Shown: positions 17,071-24,467 of the stretch, piece by piece
Layout of the letters: each line of letters begins with the position of its first letter
Position numbering within the stretch: position 1 is the first letter of the stretch
Source: CAUZWH01 sp965224275
Lineage (GTDB): Bacteria; Pseudomonadota; Alphaproteobacteria; SHVV01
Direction: 5' to 3'
Assembly: GCA_965224275.1 (NCBI GenBank)
Contig: CBDCYR010000012.1
Span: forward strand, 124,001 to 188,000
Length of the DNA stretch: 64,000 nucleotides
Position numbers and translations under genes: made by a program
Notes under the pieces: model-generated
Told to the model about the DNA's origin: nothing
The model's database searches: none
What the model saw: only the letters and a program-made list of their open reading frames with translations

Positions 17071-18288
17071 TCACAATCCCCGTTCGATGCGACGCAGGAC
17101 TAACGCCAGGAAGACGTTGACTATTCCCAGCGCGGTGAGCAGCCAAACGCCGTGCTGCCAGCCACCGAAGCCGATCACCGCGGCGGCCAAGGCCGGCGGG
17201 CCGATCAGAAAACCAAATTGACTCCCCTGTAGGAGAACGCCGGCGACGATGCCAATGTCGCGTGGAGTCGGCGCATGCAGGGGGATCGCCGACATGCTGG
17301 CACCTGGCACGATACCCGACGAGAAGGCGAAGATGAGCGCCAGGAACAGCCGTATGCCATCAGGCGTGGTCGGCTCAAAGATCAACAGCGGTAGCAGCCC
17401 GACCGCTAGATTGCCGACCACCAGCACCCGCCAGCGTGGCAGGTTGCGTTGGATCAGCCAGCCGCCGGCGACATTGCCAAAGCCCATCAAAGAAAAAACC
17501 AATGCGGTCAACAACGCAGCCGTGGTGGTCGAGCGACCGAGCGCCTCGACCAAGAAGGTCGGCAGCCAGGTGATAACCGACAGGATATTGGCGCCTGCGA
17601 TCGCCAACGATGCACCCAGCACCCAAGCACCCGGCCGCGCGATGGCTTTGAGGATATCTCGCGCCGGACGCGGCACCGCGGGGCGGCTGAGTGGCCCTGA
17701 ATGGCGTGACGTTGCCACCCCAAAAACCACGGCGACCAAGGCGATTACCACAACATTGGCGCTCCATAGCCCGCGCCAGTCATCATTGGCCAAGAACAAC
17801 GCCGATAGCGCGATCATCAGGCTGATGCCGACCGGATAATACCCGCTCCAGGCGCCGAGCGCCGTGCGGGTGTGGCGCTGGGCGGTTACCGCGGTGATCA
17901 GCGGTGCGCCGCCGACCACGATCGTGACATAACCCATTCCCTCGAGCGCGCGTGATGCCAGCAGAAGCACGACGCCGCTGGCGCTCGCACCGATCGCGCT
18001 GCCAATGGCCAGGCAGGTGAGGCCAAAGAACACCATCGCCCGACCGCCGGTACGCTCGGTGATAACACCGAAGGCGATCCCCGACACCGCGCCAACCAGC
18101 GTAATCATCGACGTCACCCAGCCGGCGGTGACCAGACTAAGGTCGAGTTCGGCCCGAATGATCGGCAGCGCCGGCGGCACTTTGCCGACCTGCATCGCAG
18201 CGACGATGCCGGTCAGGGTGGTGGCGACGACAATCAGCCATTGCGTCTGTTGCGGCCCGTGGGCCGCACCGGTCGAGGACGGGGTCAT
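17071..18288 (-). CDS. MFS transporter
   Basis: A 405-residue major facilitator with twelve predicted membrane helices in two halves. The first half shows 'GVITERTGGRAMVFFGLTC', the family loop between helices 2 and 3, and 'RALEGMGYVTIVVGGAPL'. The second half starts after a basic loop near residue 205 ('RPARDILKAIARPG'). It looks like the CynX/NimT-like branch, which moves small organic anions, but the substrate is not known. It is separated from rlmB by 22 bases and transcribed in the same direction. Confidence 0.88.
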   Translation of the reverse strand: MTPSSTGAAHGPQQTQWLIVVATTLTGIVAAMQVGKVPPALPIIRAELDLSLVTAGWVTSMITLVGAVSGIAFGVITERTGGRAMVFFGLTCLAIGSAIGASASGVVLLLASRALEGMGYVTIVVGGAPLITAVTAQRHTRTALGAWSGYYPVGISLMIALSALFLANDDWRGLWSANVVVIALVAVVFGVATSRHSGPLSRPAVPRPARDILKAIARPGAWVLGASLAIAGANILSVITWLPTFLVEALGRSTTTAALLTALVFSLMGFGNVAGGWLIQRNLPRWRVLVVGNLAVGLLPLLIFEPTTPDGIRLFLALIFAFSSGIVPGASMSAIPLHAPTPRDIGIVAGVLLQGSQFGFLIGPPALAAAVIGFGGWQHGVWLLTALGIVNVFLALVLRRIERGL

Positions 18289-18310
18289 CGTTACGGGTAC
18301 GAAATGCGGC

Positions 18311-19159
18311 TCAACGGTGCGATCGTGTCAACTCGTAAAGCGCGATTGCCGCAGCATTCGACACGTTGAGGCTGGGCATCGCCGTCGTGTCGGGCGGCGC
18401 TGATCCAAGGCGCATCATCTGGTCGGTTCGTTGCATCGTTAACGTCCGCATGCCCCGGCCTTCTGCGCCCAGCACAATAACCATGTCGTCATTGCCGCCA
18501 CCGCCAACCCCGATCGAGCTCAGTGCCTGGTCGCCGCTGGCGTCCAGTCCGATCCGCCAATAGCCGATCTCACCCAGTAAAACCAGGGCGCGGGCGAGAT
18601 TGGTGACCCGAAGATAGGGCACCAGATCGAGGGCGCCCGAGGCCGCTTTCGCGAGAGCACCGGTCTCGCCCGGTGCATGACGCTCGGTCGCGACAACGGC
18701 GCGGGCCCCGAAGGCCGCCGCTGACCGCAGCACCGCGCCGATATTGTGGGGGTCGGTAACCTGGTCGAGCAACACCACGATATTGGGAAGCCTGCGCTCG
18801 GCATGGAGCGCGACGGCCTCGTCGAACCGCCGGCCGGCCAAAGGCCACGCTTCCAGGGCCAAACCCTGGTGAACCGCGCCGCGCGGCAGCAATCGGCCCA
18901 CTGCCTCTCGATCGGCAATTTCCGCCTGCCCGACCGCCGCATCGCCAACTTTCTTGCGCAGCGCTTCGATGGCTTCCTCGACGCCCATTAATCGCCGGGT
19001 GCGGCGCGCCGGATTGGCTAACGCGGCGGCCACCGCATGATGGCCGAATAACCAATACGCACCACTCGCGACGGTTGGGTTTCGGGTCCTTGAATCGCGG
19101 CCGGACCGAGCCCGATTGGGCCTCGATTTGGCGTGTCTACGTGGCTTGCCATCTTGCAT
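18311..19159 (-). CDS. rlmB: TrmH-family rRNA 2'-O-methyltransferase RlmB
   Basis: A 282-residue SPOUT methyltransferase. An N-terminal substrate-binding domain ('YWLFGHHAVAAALANPAR') is followed by the knotted catalytic domain with 'LLDQVTDPHNIGAVLRS', 'VIVLGAEGRGMR' and 'SLNVSNAAAIALYELTR'. These are SpoU motifs 1-3 for S-adenosylmethionine binding. The E. coli enzyme methylates G2251 of 23S rRNA. The basic, low-complexity first 30 residues ('KPRRHAKSRPNRARSGRD') are an RNA-binding extension seen in many alphaproteobacteria. It is divergent from the tRNA-Tyr/tuf operon. Confidence 0.88.
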   Translation of the reverse strand: MQDGKPRRHAKSRPNRARSGRDSRTRNPTVASGAYWLFGHHAVAAALANPARRTRRLMGVEEAIEALRKKVGDAAVGQAEIADREAVGRLLPRGAVHQGLALEAWPLAGRRFDEAVALHAERRLPNIVVLLDQVTDPHNIGAVLRSAAAFGARAVVATERHAPGETGALAKAASGALDLVPYLRVTNLARALVLLGEIGYWRIGLDASGDQALSSIGVGGGGNDDMVIVLGAEGRGMRTLTMQRTDQMMRLGSAPPDTTAMPSLNVSNAAAIALYELTRSHR

Positions 19160-19250
19160 GTTAAGTAATATTATTACGTCGCGCTAAAGAGCGCATCATC
19201 GGTGGATCGGGGTTCCGGCGCGAGGGCTTTCCGAAGCGTCGCTTTTTGCG

Positions 19251-19278
19251 TTGACAACATGGCGAATCTCCATATTGC
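19251..19278 (+). promoter_or_regulatory. sigma-70-type promoter for the tRNA-Tyr/tRNA-Gly/tuf operon
   Basis: A perfect TTGACA at 19251-19256 and TATTGC at 19273-19278 are separated by 16 bases. The -10 element ends 37 bases before the tRNA-Tyr gene. The next clear gene upstream is divergent. Confidence 0.6.
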
Positions 19279-19315
19279 GGCGCATTGCCGCACCTGCGGG
19301 ACTTTTTGTCTCGGG

Positions 19316-19401
19316 GGAGGGGTGGCCGAGTGGTTAAAGGCAGCAGACTGTAAATCTGCCGACGAATGTCTACGTAGGTTCGAATCCTACCCCCTCCACC
19401 A
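19316..19401 (+). tRNA. tRNA-Tyr (anticodon GTA)
   Basis: A long-variable-arm tRNA: acceptor GGAGGGG/CCCCTCC, anticodon stem-loop GCAGACTGTAAATCTGC with GTA, T arm 'TAGGTTCGAATCCTA', CCA encoded at 19399-19401. It is the first gene of the tRNA-Tyr, tRNA-Gly, tuf, tRNA-Trp, secE order known from many proteobacteria. Confidence 0.96.
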
Positions 19402-19460
19402 CGACCTCTCCGGCGACGGGGAATGATTGAGGCTAGACGACATGGTTCTGGTTTGGCTCC

Positions 19461-19534
19461 GCGGGTGTAGCTCAATGGTAGAGCCCCAGCCTTCCAAGCT
19501 GGTTACGTGGGTTCGATCCCCATCACCCGCTCCA
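19461..19534 (+). tRNA. tRNA-Gly (anticodon TCC)
   Basis: Acceptor GCGGGTG/CATCCGC-type pairing (CACCCGC at the 3' side), D arm 'AGCTCAATGGTAGAGC', anticodon stem-loop CCAGCCTTCCAAGCTGG with TCC, T arm 'GTGGGTTCGATCCCCAT', and encoded CCA at 19532-19534. Confidence 0.96.
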
Positions 19535-19654
19535 CACCGGATTGGGCGATTTGGGTCGAACATCTAAGGACTGAAGATCTCGGAATCGTATAGAGCGACG
19601 CGAACAGCTAGACCGATTTGTGCATCAGCGTAAGAAGCGCGTGGGAAACGACAG

Positions 19655-20845
19655 ATGGCGAAAGAGAAATTTGAACGCACGAAGCCGCACTGCAATGTTG
19701 GGACGATTGGTCATGTTGATCATGGCAAGACGACGCTAACGGCAGCGATTACGAAGGTATTGGCGGAAAGCGGCGGTGCCGAGTTCACGGCGTATGACGA
19801 GATTGACAAGGCGCCTGAAGAACGTGCCCGCGGGATTACGATCGCGACGGCGCATGTTGAGTATGAGACGGAGAACCGTCACTACGCGCACGTCGATTGC
19901 CCGGGTCACGCCGATTATGTGAAGAACATGATTACGGGTGCGGCGCAGATGGATGGCGCGGTGCTGGTTGTCTCGGCTGCTGATGGCCCGATGCCGCAGA
20001 CGCGCGAGCACATATTGCTGGCGCGCCAGGTTGGTGTTCCGGCGCTGATTGTGTACCTGAACAAGGTCGACCAGGTTGACGACGAGGAACTGCTGGAATT
20101 GGTTGAGCTTGAGGTTCGTGAACTGTTGTCGATTTACGAGTTTCCGGGCGACGATATCCCGGTGATACGCGGTTCAGCGCTGAAGGCGCTTGAGGGCGAG
20201 GAGAGCGAGGCCGGCAGGCAGTCGATTGCGGCGTTGATGGAGGCGGTTGACAACTACATCCCGCAGCCTGAGCGTCCCAAGGATCGTCCGTTTTTGATGC
20301 CGATTGAGGACGTGTTCTCGATTTCGGGCCGGGGCACGGTTGTGACGGGCCGGGTTGAGCGCGGGATTGTGCATGTTGGTGACGAAATAGAGATTGTTGG
20401 TATCAAGGAGACGTCGAAGACGACGTGCACGGGCGTTGAGATGTTCCGTAAGCTGCTGGATCAGGGCGAGGCGGGCGACAATGTTGGTTGCTTGCTGCGC
20501 GGGGTCGGGCGTGAAGAGGTTGAGCGCGGTCAGGTATTGGCAGCGCCGGGCTCGATTACGCCGCACACGAAGTTCAAGGCTGAGGCTTACATTCTGACCA
20601 AGGACGAGGGCGGGCGTCACACGCCGTTTTTCTCGAACTACCGTCCGCAGTTTTACTTTCGGACGACGGATGTAACGGGCCAGGTTGTGTTGCCGGAAGG
20701 CACTGAGATGGTGATGCCGGGCGACAACATATCGATGGAGATACAGCTGATATCGCCGATTGCGATGGATGAGGGATTGCGTTTTGCCATCCGCGAGGGC
20801 GGTCGCACCGTTGGTGCCGGCGTCGTCGCGTCAATCATCGAATAA
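19655..20845 (+). CDS. tuf: elongation factor Tu, copy 1
   Basis: A 396-residue GTPase that delivers aminoacyl-tRNA to the ribosome. G-domain motifs are 'GHVDHGKTT' (G1), 'RGITIATAHVEYE' (G2), 'DCPGHADY' (G3), 'NKVDQVDD' (G4) and 'SALKALEG' (G5). Domains II and III are complete. It sits between tRNA-Gly and tRNA-Trp, the classical tufB position. The nucleotide sequence is identical to copy 2 at 36238 over the whole gene and about 18 bases past the stop, although the surroundings differ, which indicates gene conversion. Codon choice is odd for the neighbourhood: Thr is nearly always ACG, Ala mostly GCG, and Ile often ATT or ATA. Confidence 0.98.
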   Translation: MAKEKFERTKPHCNVGTIGHVDHGKTTLTAAITKVLAESGGAEFTAYDEIDKAPEERARGITIATAHVEYETENRHYAHVDCPGHADYVKNMITGAAQMDGAVLVVSAADGPMPQTREHILLARQVGVPALIVYLNKVDQVDDEELLELVELEVRELLSIYEFPGDDIPVIRGSALKALEGEESEAGRQSIAALMEAVDNYIPQPERPKDRPFLMPIEDVFSISGRGTVVTGRVERGIVHVGDEIEIVGIKETSKTTCTGVEMFRKLLDQGEAGDNVGCLLRGVGREEVERGQVLAAPGSITPHTKFKAEAYILTKDEGGRHTPFFSNYRPQFYFRTTDVTGQVVLPEGTEMVMPGDNISMEIQLISPIAMDEGLRFAIREGGRTVGAGVVASIIE

Positions 20846-20878
20846 TCACGCCGGTCGCGATCGCTGTCGGTTAGGTGG

Positions 20879-20954
20879 AGGAGCGTAGCTCAACTGGTAG
20901 AGCACCGGTCTCCAAAACCGGGGGTTGGGGGTTCGATCCCCTCCGCTCCTGCCA
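20879..20954 (+). tRNA. tRNA-Trp (anticodon CCA)
   Basis: Acceptor AGGAGCG/CGCTCCT, D arm 'AGCTCAACTGGTAGAGC', anticodon stem-loop CCGGTCTCCAAAACCGG with CCA, T arm 'GGGGGTTCGATCCCCTC', discriminator G, and encoded CCA at 20952-20954. Confidence 0.96.
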
Positions 20955-21004
20955 ACCGAGTAGGCACCGTCGCGAAGTTTGGAAAGTAAGAAAAGTGGTG
21001 AACG

Positions 21005-21064
21005 GGTTTAGGCGTAGCAATTTTAAACGTGGCCAATTTGGGCGTGGTCAATTTAGGCGTGGTA
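21005..21064 (+). repeat. short tandem repeat directly before secE
   Basis: Three to four degenerate units of 15-16 bases. The best two are CAATTTGGGCGTGGT and CAATTTAGGCGTGGT, preceded by AATTTTAAACGTGGC and a weaker GTTTAGGCGTAGC. The last unit runs straight into the secE ATG, so the ribosome-binding region of secE lies inside the repeat and has no good Shine-Dalgarno sequence. Confidence 0.75.
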
Positions 21065-21262
21065 ATGGCTAAAACCAATCCGACCGAATTTGTCCGTCAG
21101 GTGCGGCAGGAAACCTCGAAGGTAACCTGGCCGACCCGTAAGGAAACCGCGCAGGCCACCGTGATGGTCGTGATCATGTCGATTCTCGCTGCAATTTTCC
21201 TGTTTCTGGTGGATCAGGTGTTTTCGTTCGGCATCCGAACTCTGCTCGGACTGGGAGGCTGA
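21065..21262 (+). CDS. secE: preprotein translocase subunit SecE
   Basis: A 65-residue single-span SecE. An amphipathic N-terminal helix 'EFVRQVRQETSKVTWPTRKE' with the conserved 'KVTWPTRKE' is followed by the membrane helix 'MVVIMSILAAIFLFLVDQVF'. With SecY it forms the inner-membrane channel. ATG 21065 is chosen because 'MAKTNPTEF' begins the family-like sequence; an earlier in-frame ATG at 21029 would only add translated repeat DNA. nusG starts 3 bases after the stop. Confidence 0.93.
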   Translation: MAKTNPTEFVRQVRQETSKVTWPTRKETAQATVMVVIMSILAAIFLFLVDQVFSFGIRTLLGLGG

Positions 21263-21265
21263 TCG

Positions 21266-21796
21266 ATGGCTCTGCGGTGGTACATCGTTCATGTCTATTC
21301 CGGCTTCGAAAAGAAGGTCGCGCAATCGATCAAGGAACAAGCCGATGCCAAAGGAATGGCAGACCTGGTGCTGGACGTCATGGTCCCGGTTGAAGAGGTT
21401 GTCGAGGTCCGACGCGGTCAGAAGGTCAGTGCCGAACGTAAGTTTTTCCCGGGCTATGTCTTGGCCCATCTTGAACTCGATGAGAGCGTCTACCACCTCA
21501 TAAAGAATACGCCTAAGGTCACCGGCTTCCTTGGGACCGGCAATAAACCCTCACCGATCAGCGACGCCGAAGCAGATCGCATCGTCAAGCAGGTGCAGGA
21601 GGGCGTTGAGCGGCCCAAGCCATCGATCACGTTCGAGATTGGCGAGCAGGTTCGCGTTTGCGACGGCCCGTTCACCTCGTTTAACGGCTTTGTCGAGGAA
21701 ATCGATGAAGAACGCTCGCGAGTGAAGGTGGCAGTATCAATTTTCGGGCGCCCGACGCCCGTCGAGTTGGAGTACACCCAGGTTGAGAAAGCCTAG
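21266..21796 (+). CDS. nusG: transcription termination/antitermination factor NusG
   Basis: A 176-residue NusG. The N-terminal NGN domain ('RWYIVHVYSGFEKKVAQSI', 'KFFPGYVLAHLELD', 'VTGFLGTGNKPSPIS') binds RNA polymerase. The C-terminal KOW domain ('GEQVRVCDGPFTSFNGFVEE', 'VAVSIFGRPTPVELEY') binds Rho or S10. It lies in the usual secE-nusG-rplK order. Confidence 0.97.
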   Translation: MALRWYIVHVYSGFEKKVAQSIKEQADAKGMADLVLDVMVPVEEVVEVRRGQKVSAERKFFPGYVLAHLELDESVYHLIKNTPKVTGFLGTGNKPSPISDAEADRIVKQVQEGVERPKPSITFEIGEQVRVCDGPFTSFNGFVEEIDEERSRVKVAVSIFGRPTPVELEYTQVEKA

Positions 21797-21849
21797 ACGT
21801 ATCCCTGAACATAAAGATAGTGACCTAACAAACAGACCGAGCGCGAGTT

Positions 21850-22278
21850 ATGGCAAAGAAAATTGATGGCTACATAAAGCTGCAGGTGCCGGCGGGGCAG
21901 GCCAATCCTTCGCCGCCGATCGGGCCGGCGCTGGGCCAGCGCGGCGTTAACATCATGGAGTTTTGCAAGGTCTTCAACGCCCAGACCCAGGGACTCGAGC
22001 CGGGGATTCCGATCCCCACCACCATCGAAGTCTACGTCGACAAATCGTTTTCGTTCATCACCAAGACACCGCCGGCATCGTTCTATCTCAAACGGGCGGC
22101 CAAGGTTGAAAAGGCGTCGGCCGAGGCGGGACGGGAAATTGTCGGTGCGGTCACGATGAGGCAGGTGCGCGAGATCGCCGAGCTCAAGCTGGTCGATCTC
22201 AATACCGATGATATCGATGCGGCTTGTCAGATGATCGCGGGATCGGCGCGGTCGATGGGCCTTGAGGTCAGGGAGTAG
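21850..22278 (+). CDS. rplK: 50S ribosomal protein L11
   Basis: 142 residues, normal length. 'KLQVPAGQANPSPPIGPALG' and the hinge 'NIMEFCKVFNAQTQG' form the N-terminal domain; the C-terminal RNA-binding domain has 'TPPASFYLKRAAKVEKAS' and 'DDIDAACQMIAGSARSMG'. L11 binds the GTPase-associated region of 23S rRNA. It is followed by rplA after 5 bases. Confidence 0.97.
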   Translation: MAKKIDGYIKLQVPAGQANPSPPIGPALGQRGVNIMEFCKVFNAQTQGLEPGIPIPTTIEVYVDKSFSFITKTPPASFYLKRAAKVEKASAEAGREIVGAVTMRQVREIAELKLVDLNTDDIDAACQMIAGSARSMGLEVRE

Positions 22279-22283
22279 AAAGC

Positions 22284-22994
22284 ATGGCACGCGACGGCAA
22301 ACGCATGCGCGAATCAAGCAGCAAATTGGACCGCGAGCGGCACTATGCGGCGCCGGAGGCGGTTAAACTTCTCAAAGGCGCGGCAAAAACGAAGTTCGAC
22401 GAAACCGTGGAGGTGGCGATTAATCTCGGCGTCGATCCGCGCCACGCCGATCAAATGGTACGCGGTGTTGTAAATCTGCCGAATGGAACCGGGAAATCGA
22501 TTCGTGTTGCGGTATTCGCCAAAGACGACAAAGCCGACGAGGCCAAGGCGGCTGGCGCCGACGTGGTCGGGGGCGATGATCTGGCGCAGCAGATTCAAGG
22601 CGGCAAGATAGATTTCGACCGGTGCATTGCCACCCCTGACATGATGGCGGTGGTGGGCAAGCTGGGGAAAATTCTCGGTCCCCGCGGTTTGATGCCCAAC
22701 CCCAAGGTAGGAACGGTGACACAGGATGTCGCACAAGCCGTGCAGGATGCCAAGGGTGGACAAGTCGAGTTTCGAGTCGAAAAAGCCGGGCTCATACATG
22801 CCGGAATCGGTAAAGCCAGTTTCAGCGAGACCCAAATCCTTGAAAATTTGACGGCCTTTGTCGACGCGATCGTTCGCGCCAAACCAAGCGGTGCGAAGGG
22901 AATCTATCTACGGAAAATTGCGGTCTCTTCGACGATGGGGCCAGGTGTAAAAATCGATCCGAGCAGCATTGCTGCGGTGCCAACGCAGCCATGA
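22284..22994 (+). CDS. rplA: 50S ribosomal protein L1
   Basis: 236 residues of the two-domain L1 protein that forms the mobile stalk near the E site. Conserved parts are 'FDETVEVAINLGVDPRHADQ', 'GTGKSIRVAVFAKDDK' and 'KILGPRGLMPNPKVGTVT'. In many bacteria L1 represses its own rplKA messenger; no operator was identified here. Confidence 0.97.
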   Translation: MARDGKRMRESSSKLDRERHYAAPEAVKLLKGAAKTKFDETVEVAINLGVDPRHADQMVRGVVNLPNGTGKSIRVAVFAKDDKADEAKAAGADVVGGDDLAQQIQGGKIDFDRCIATPDMMAVVGKLGKILGPRGLMPNPKVGTVTQDVAQAVQDAKGGQVEFRVEKAGLIHAGIGKASFSETQILENLTAFVDAIVRAKPSGAKGIYLRKIAVSSTMGPGVKIDPSSIAAVPTQP

Positions 22995-23362
22995 GCCGCG
23001 GCGACTGCGGCAAGTATGGGAAATGAGTTTGAGGTATTGGAATTGAGTCAGTCTAGGAGCGTATCGGGTGCGACGGCGCCGCTGCTCAACGAAGTCTACC
23101 GCTCTACGGGGCGGTGGTCCGGAGTCGTTACGACTCCGAACCTGTCCGAGACTGCAGGTTTCACGGCACTTGGCCGTGATTTAATGGTGGTTCGCCGCCT
23201 GCATAGACAGTGGCGAAGACGCGGAGCTGAGTTCGCACCGCGTCGCGAACCTCTGGGACAGGAGGGCAAGGCTGTCGGAGCAGCCTGGTCCAATCGTGAC
23301 TGCGCCGGTCAATGGTGCGGTCGAGGACGGAGCACACGGTCTCAAGGGGCGGAGCTGGTCAA
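22995..23362 (+). promoter_or_regulatory. structured leader before rplJ (candidate L10 leader)
   Basis: The 368 bases between rplA and the rplJ start hold no credible gene but have strong local folds. A hairpin CGGAGTCG-TTA-CGACTCCG lies at 23120-23138 and CACGGC-ACTTG-GCCGTG at 23162-23178; further pairing in the next 100 bases is likely. In proteobacteria this is where the L10-L12 complex binds messenger to repress rplJL. That role is inferred from position and folding. Confidence 0.6.
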
Positions 23363-23902
23363 GTGAACAGAACCGAAAAGCAAGACATCGTTACCGATCT
23401 CAACGCAACCTTTGCCGATGCGGCGTCGGTGATTGTGACGAAATATCGCGGCATCGATGTTTCGGAGATGGACGAGCTCAGAGGCGTTATGCGCGAAAGT
23501 GGCGCGCGCTTCCGAGTGACCAAAAACCGCCTGGCCAAGCGGGCAATCGAGGGCACACCGTATAGCGGTCTGAGTGACATGTTCACCGGTCCTACGGCGA
23601 TCGCTTATTCGGACGATCCGGTTGCCGCCGCTAAAGCCACCGTCGCCTATGCCAAGAAAAACGACAAGCTCATCGTCGTTGGTGGTGCCATGGGCGACAA
23701 CCTGCTCGATGAAGCCGGGGTCAAGACGATTGCCGCCTTGCCCTCGCTTGACGAACTACGCGCCAAGCTTATCGCCCTGCTCACCACGCCGGCGACGCAG
23801 ATTGCCGCAGTTCTGCAGGCGCCGGCCGGGCAATTGGCGCGCGTCCTCGCCGCTCAGGGCTCGAAAGAGGCCGAAGCAGCTACCACAGCTGAATCAGACT
23901 GA
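23363..23902 (+). CDS. rplJ: 50S ribosomal protein L10
   Basis: 179 residues from GTG 23363 ('VNRTEKQDIVTDLNATF'), with GGAG about 9 bases upstream. The open frame extends to 23312, but that part is leader sequence. Family features are 'VIVTKYRGIDVSEMDELR' and 'FRVTKNRLAKRAIEGT'; the C-terminal helix that carries L7/L12 dimers follows an Ala-rich stretch. Confidence 0.95.
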   Translation: MNRTEKQDIVTDLNATFADAASVIVTKYRGIDVSEMDELRGVMRESGARFRVTKNRLAKRAIEGTPYSGLSDMFTGPTAIAYSDDPVAAAKATVAYAKKNDKLIVVGGAMGDNLLDEAGVKTIAALPSLDELRAKLIALLTTPATQIAAVLQAPAGQLARVLAAQGSKEAEAATTAESD

Positions 23903-23947
23903 CGAAGTTACGAACCCGCAATAAAGGTTCAACCAAGGAGACAACAA

Positions 23948-24316
23948 ATGGCCGATCTACAAAAAATTGTCGATGATCTTTCCGAGCTCTCGGTGATGGA
24001 AGCTGCCGAACTCTCGAAATTGCTGGAAGAAAAGTGGGGCGTTTCGGCTGCGGCACCCGTCGCGGTGGCGGCGGCTCCGGCCGAAGCAGTGGTTGCGGAG
24101 GAGCAGACTGACTTTACCGTCGTCCTCTCCAGCTTTGGCGAAAAGAAGATCAATGTGATCAAAGAAGTGCGCGCGATTACCGGGCTCGGTCTAAAAGAAG
24201 CTAAAGACCTGGTCGAAGGCGTGCCGGCCGATGTCAAGGAAGGCGTGCAGAAAGACGAAGCGGACAAGCTCAAGGAGCAGCTCGAATCAGCGGGCGCAAC
24301 GGTTGAAATCAAGTAA
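23948..24316 (+). CDS. rplL: 50S ribosomal protein L7/L12
   Basis: 122 residues: an N-terminal dimerisation domain, an Ala/Val/Pro hinge ('VAVAAAPAEAVVAEEQ') and a C-terminal factor-binding domain ('INVIKEVRAITGLGLKEAKD', 'LKEQLESAGATVEIK'). AAGGAG lies 6 bases before the ATG. The 151 bases before rpoB contain GCGCGCG-AAT-CGCGCGC (24426-24442), a hairpin without a T run that may act as a partial attenuator. Confidence 0.97.
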   Translation: MADLQKIVDDLSELSVMEAAELSKLLEEKWGVSAAAPVAVAAAPAEAVVAEEQTDFTVVLSSFGEKKINVIKEVRAITGLGLKEAKDLVEGVPADVKEGVQKDEADKLKEQLESAGATVEIK

Positions 24317-24467
24317 CCGGTTTACCGACATTGTCGGGCACACCGCGCCGCACTCCCCTGGGATGCGGCAATCGGGCCGGTGTGTCCGTAGCGACGTGAA
24401 TAGCTTCGCCGGCGCAACGGTGCGAGCGCGCGAATCGCGCGCAACGGCACCAGATCGAGGATAATGG

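Noticed and set aside
23016..23366. A 116-codon open frame between rplA and rplJ
   Set aside because: It overlaps strong hairpins of the leader and the rplJ start, and its protein has no family-like composition.
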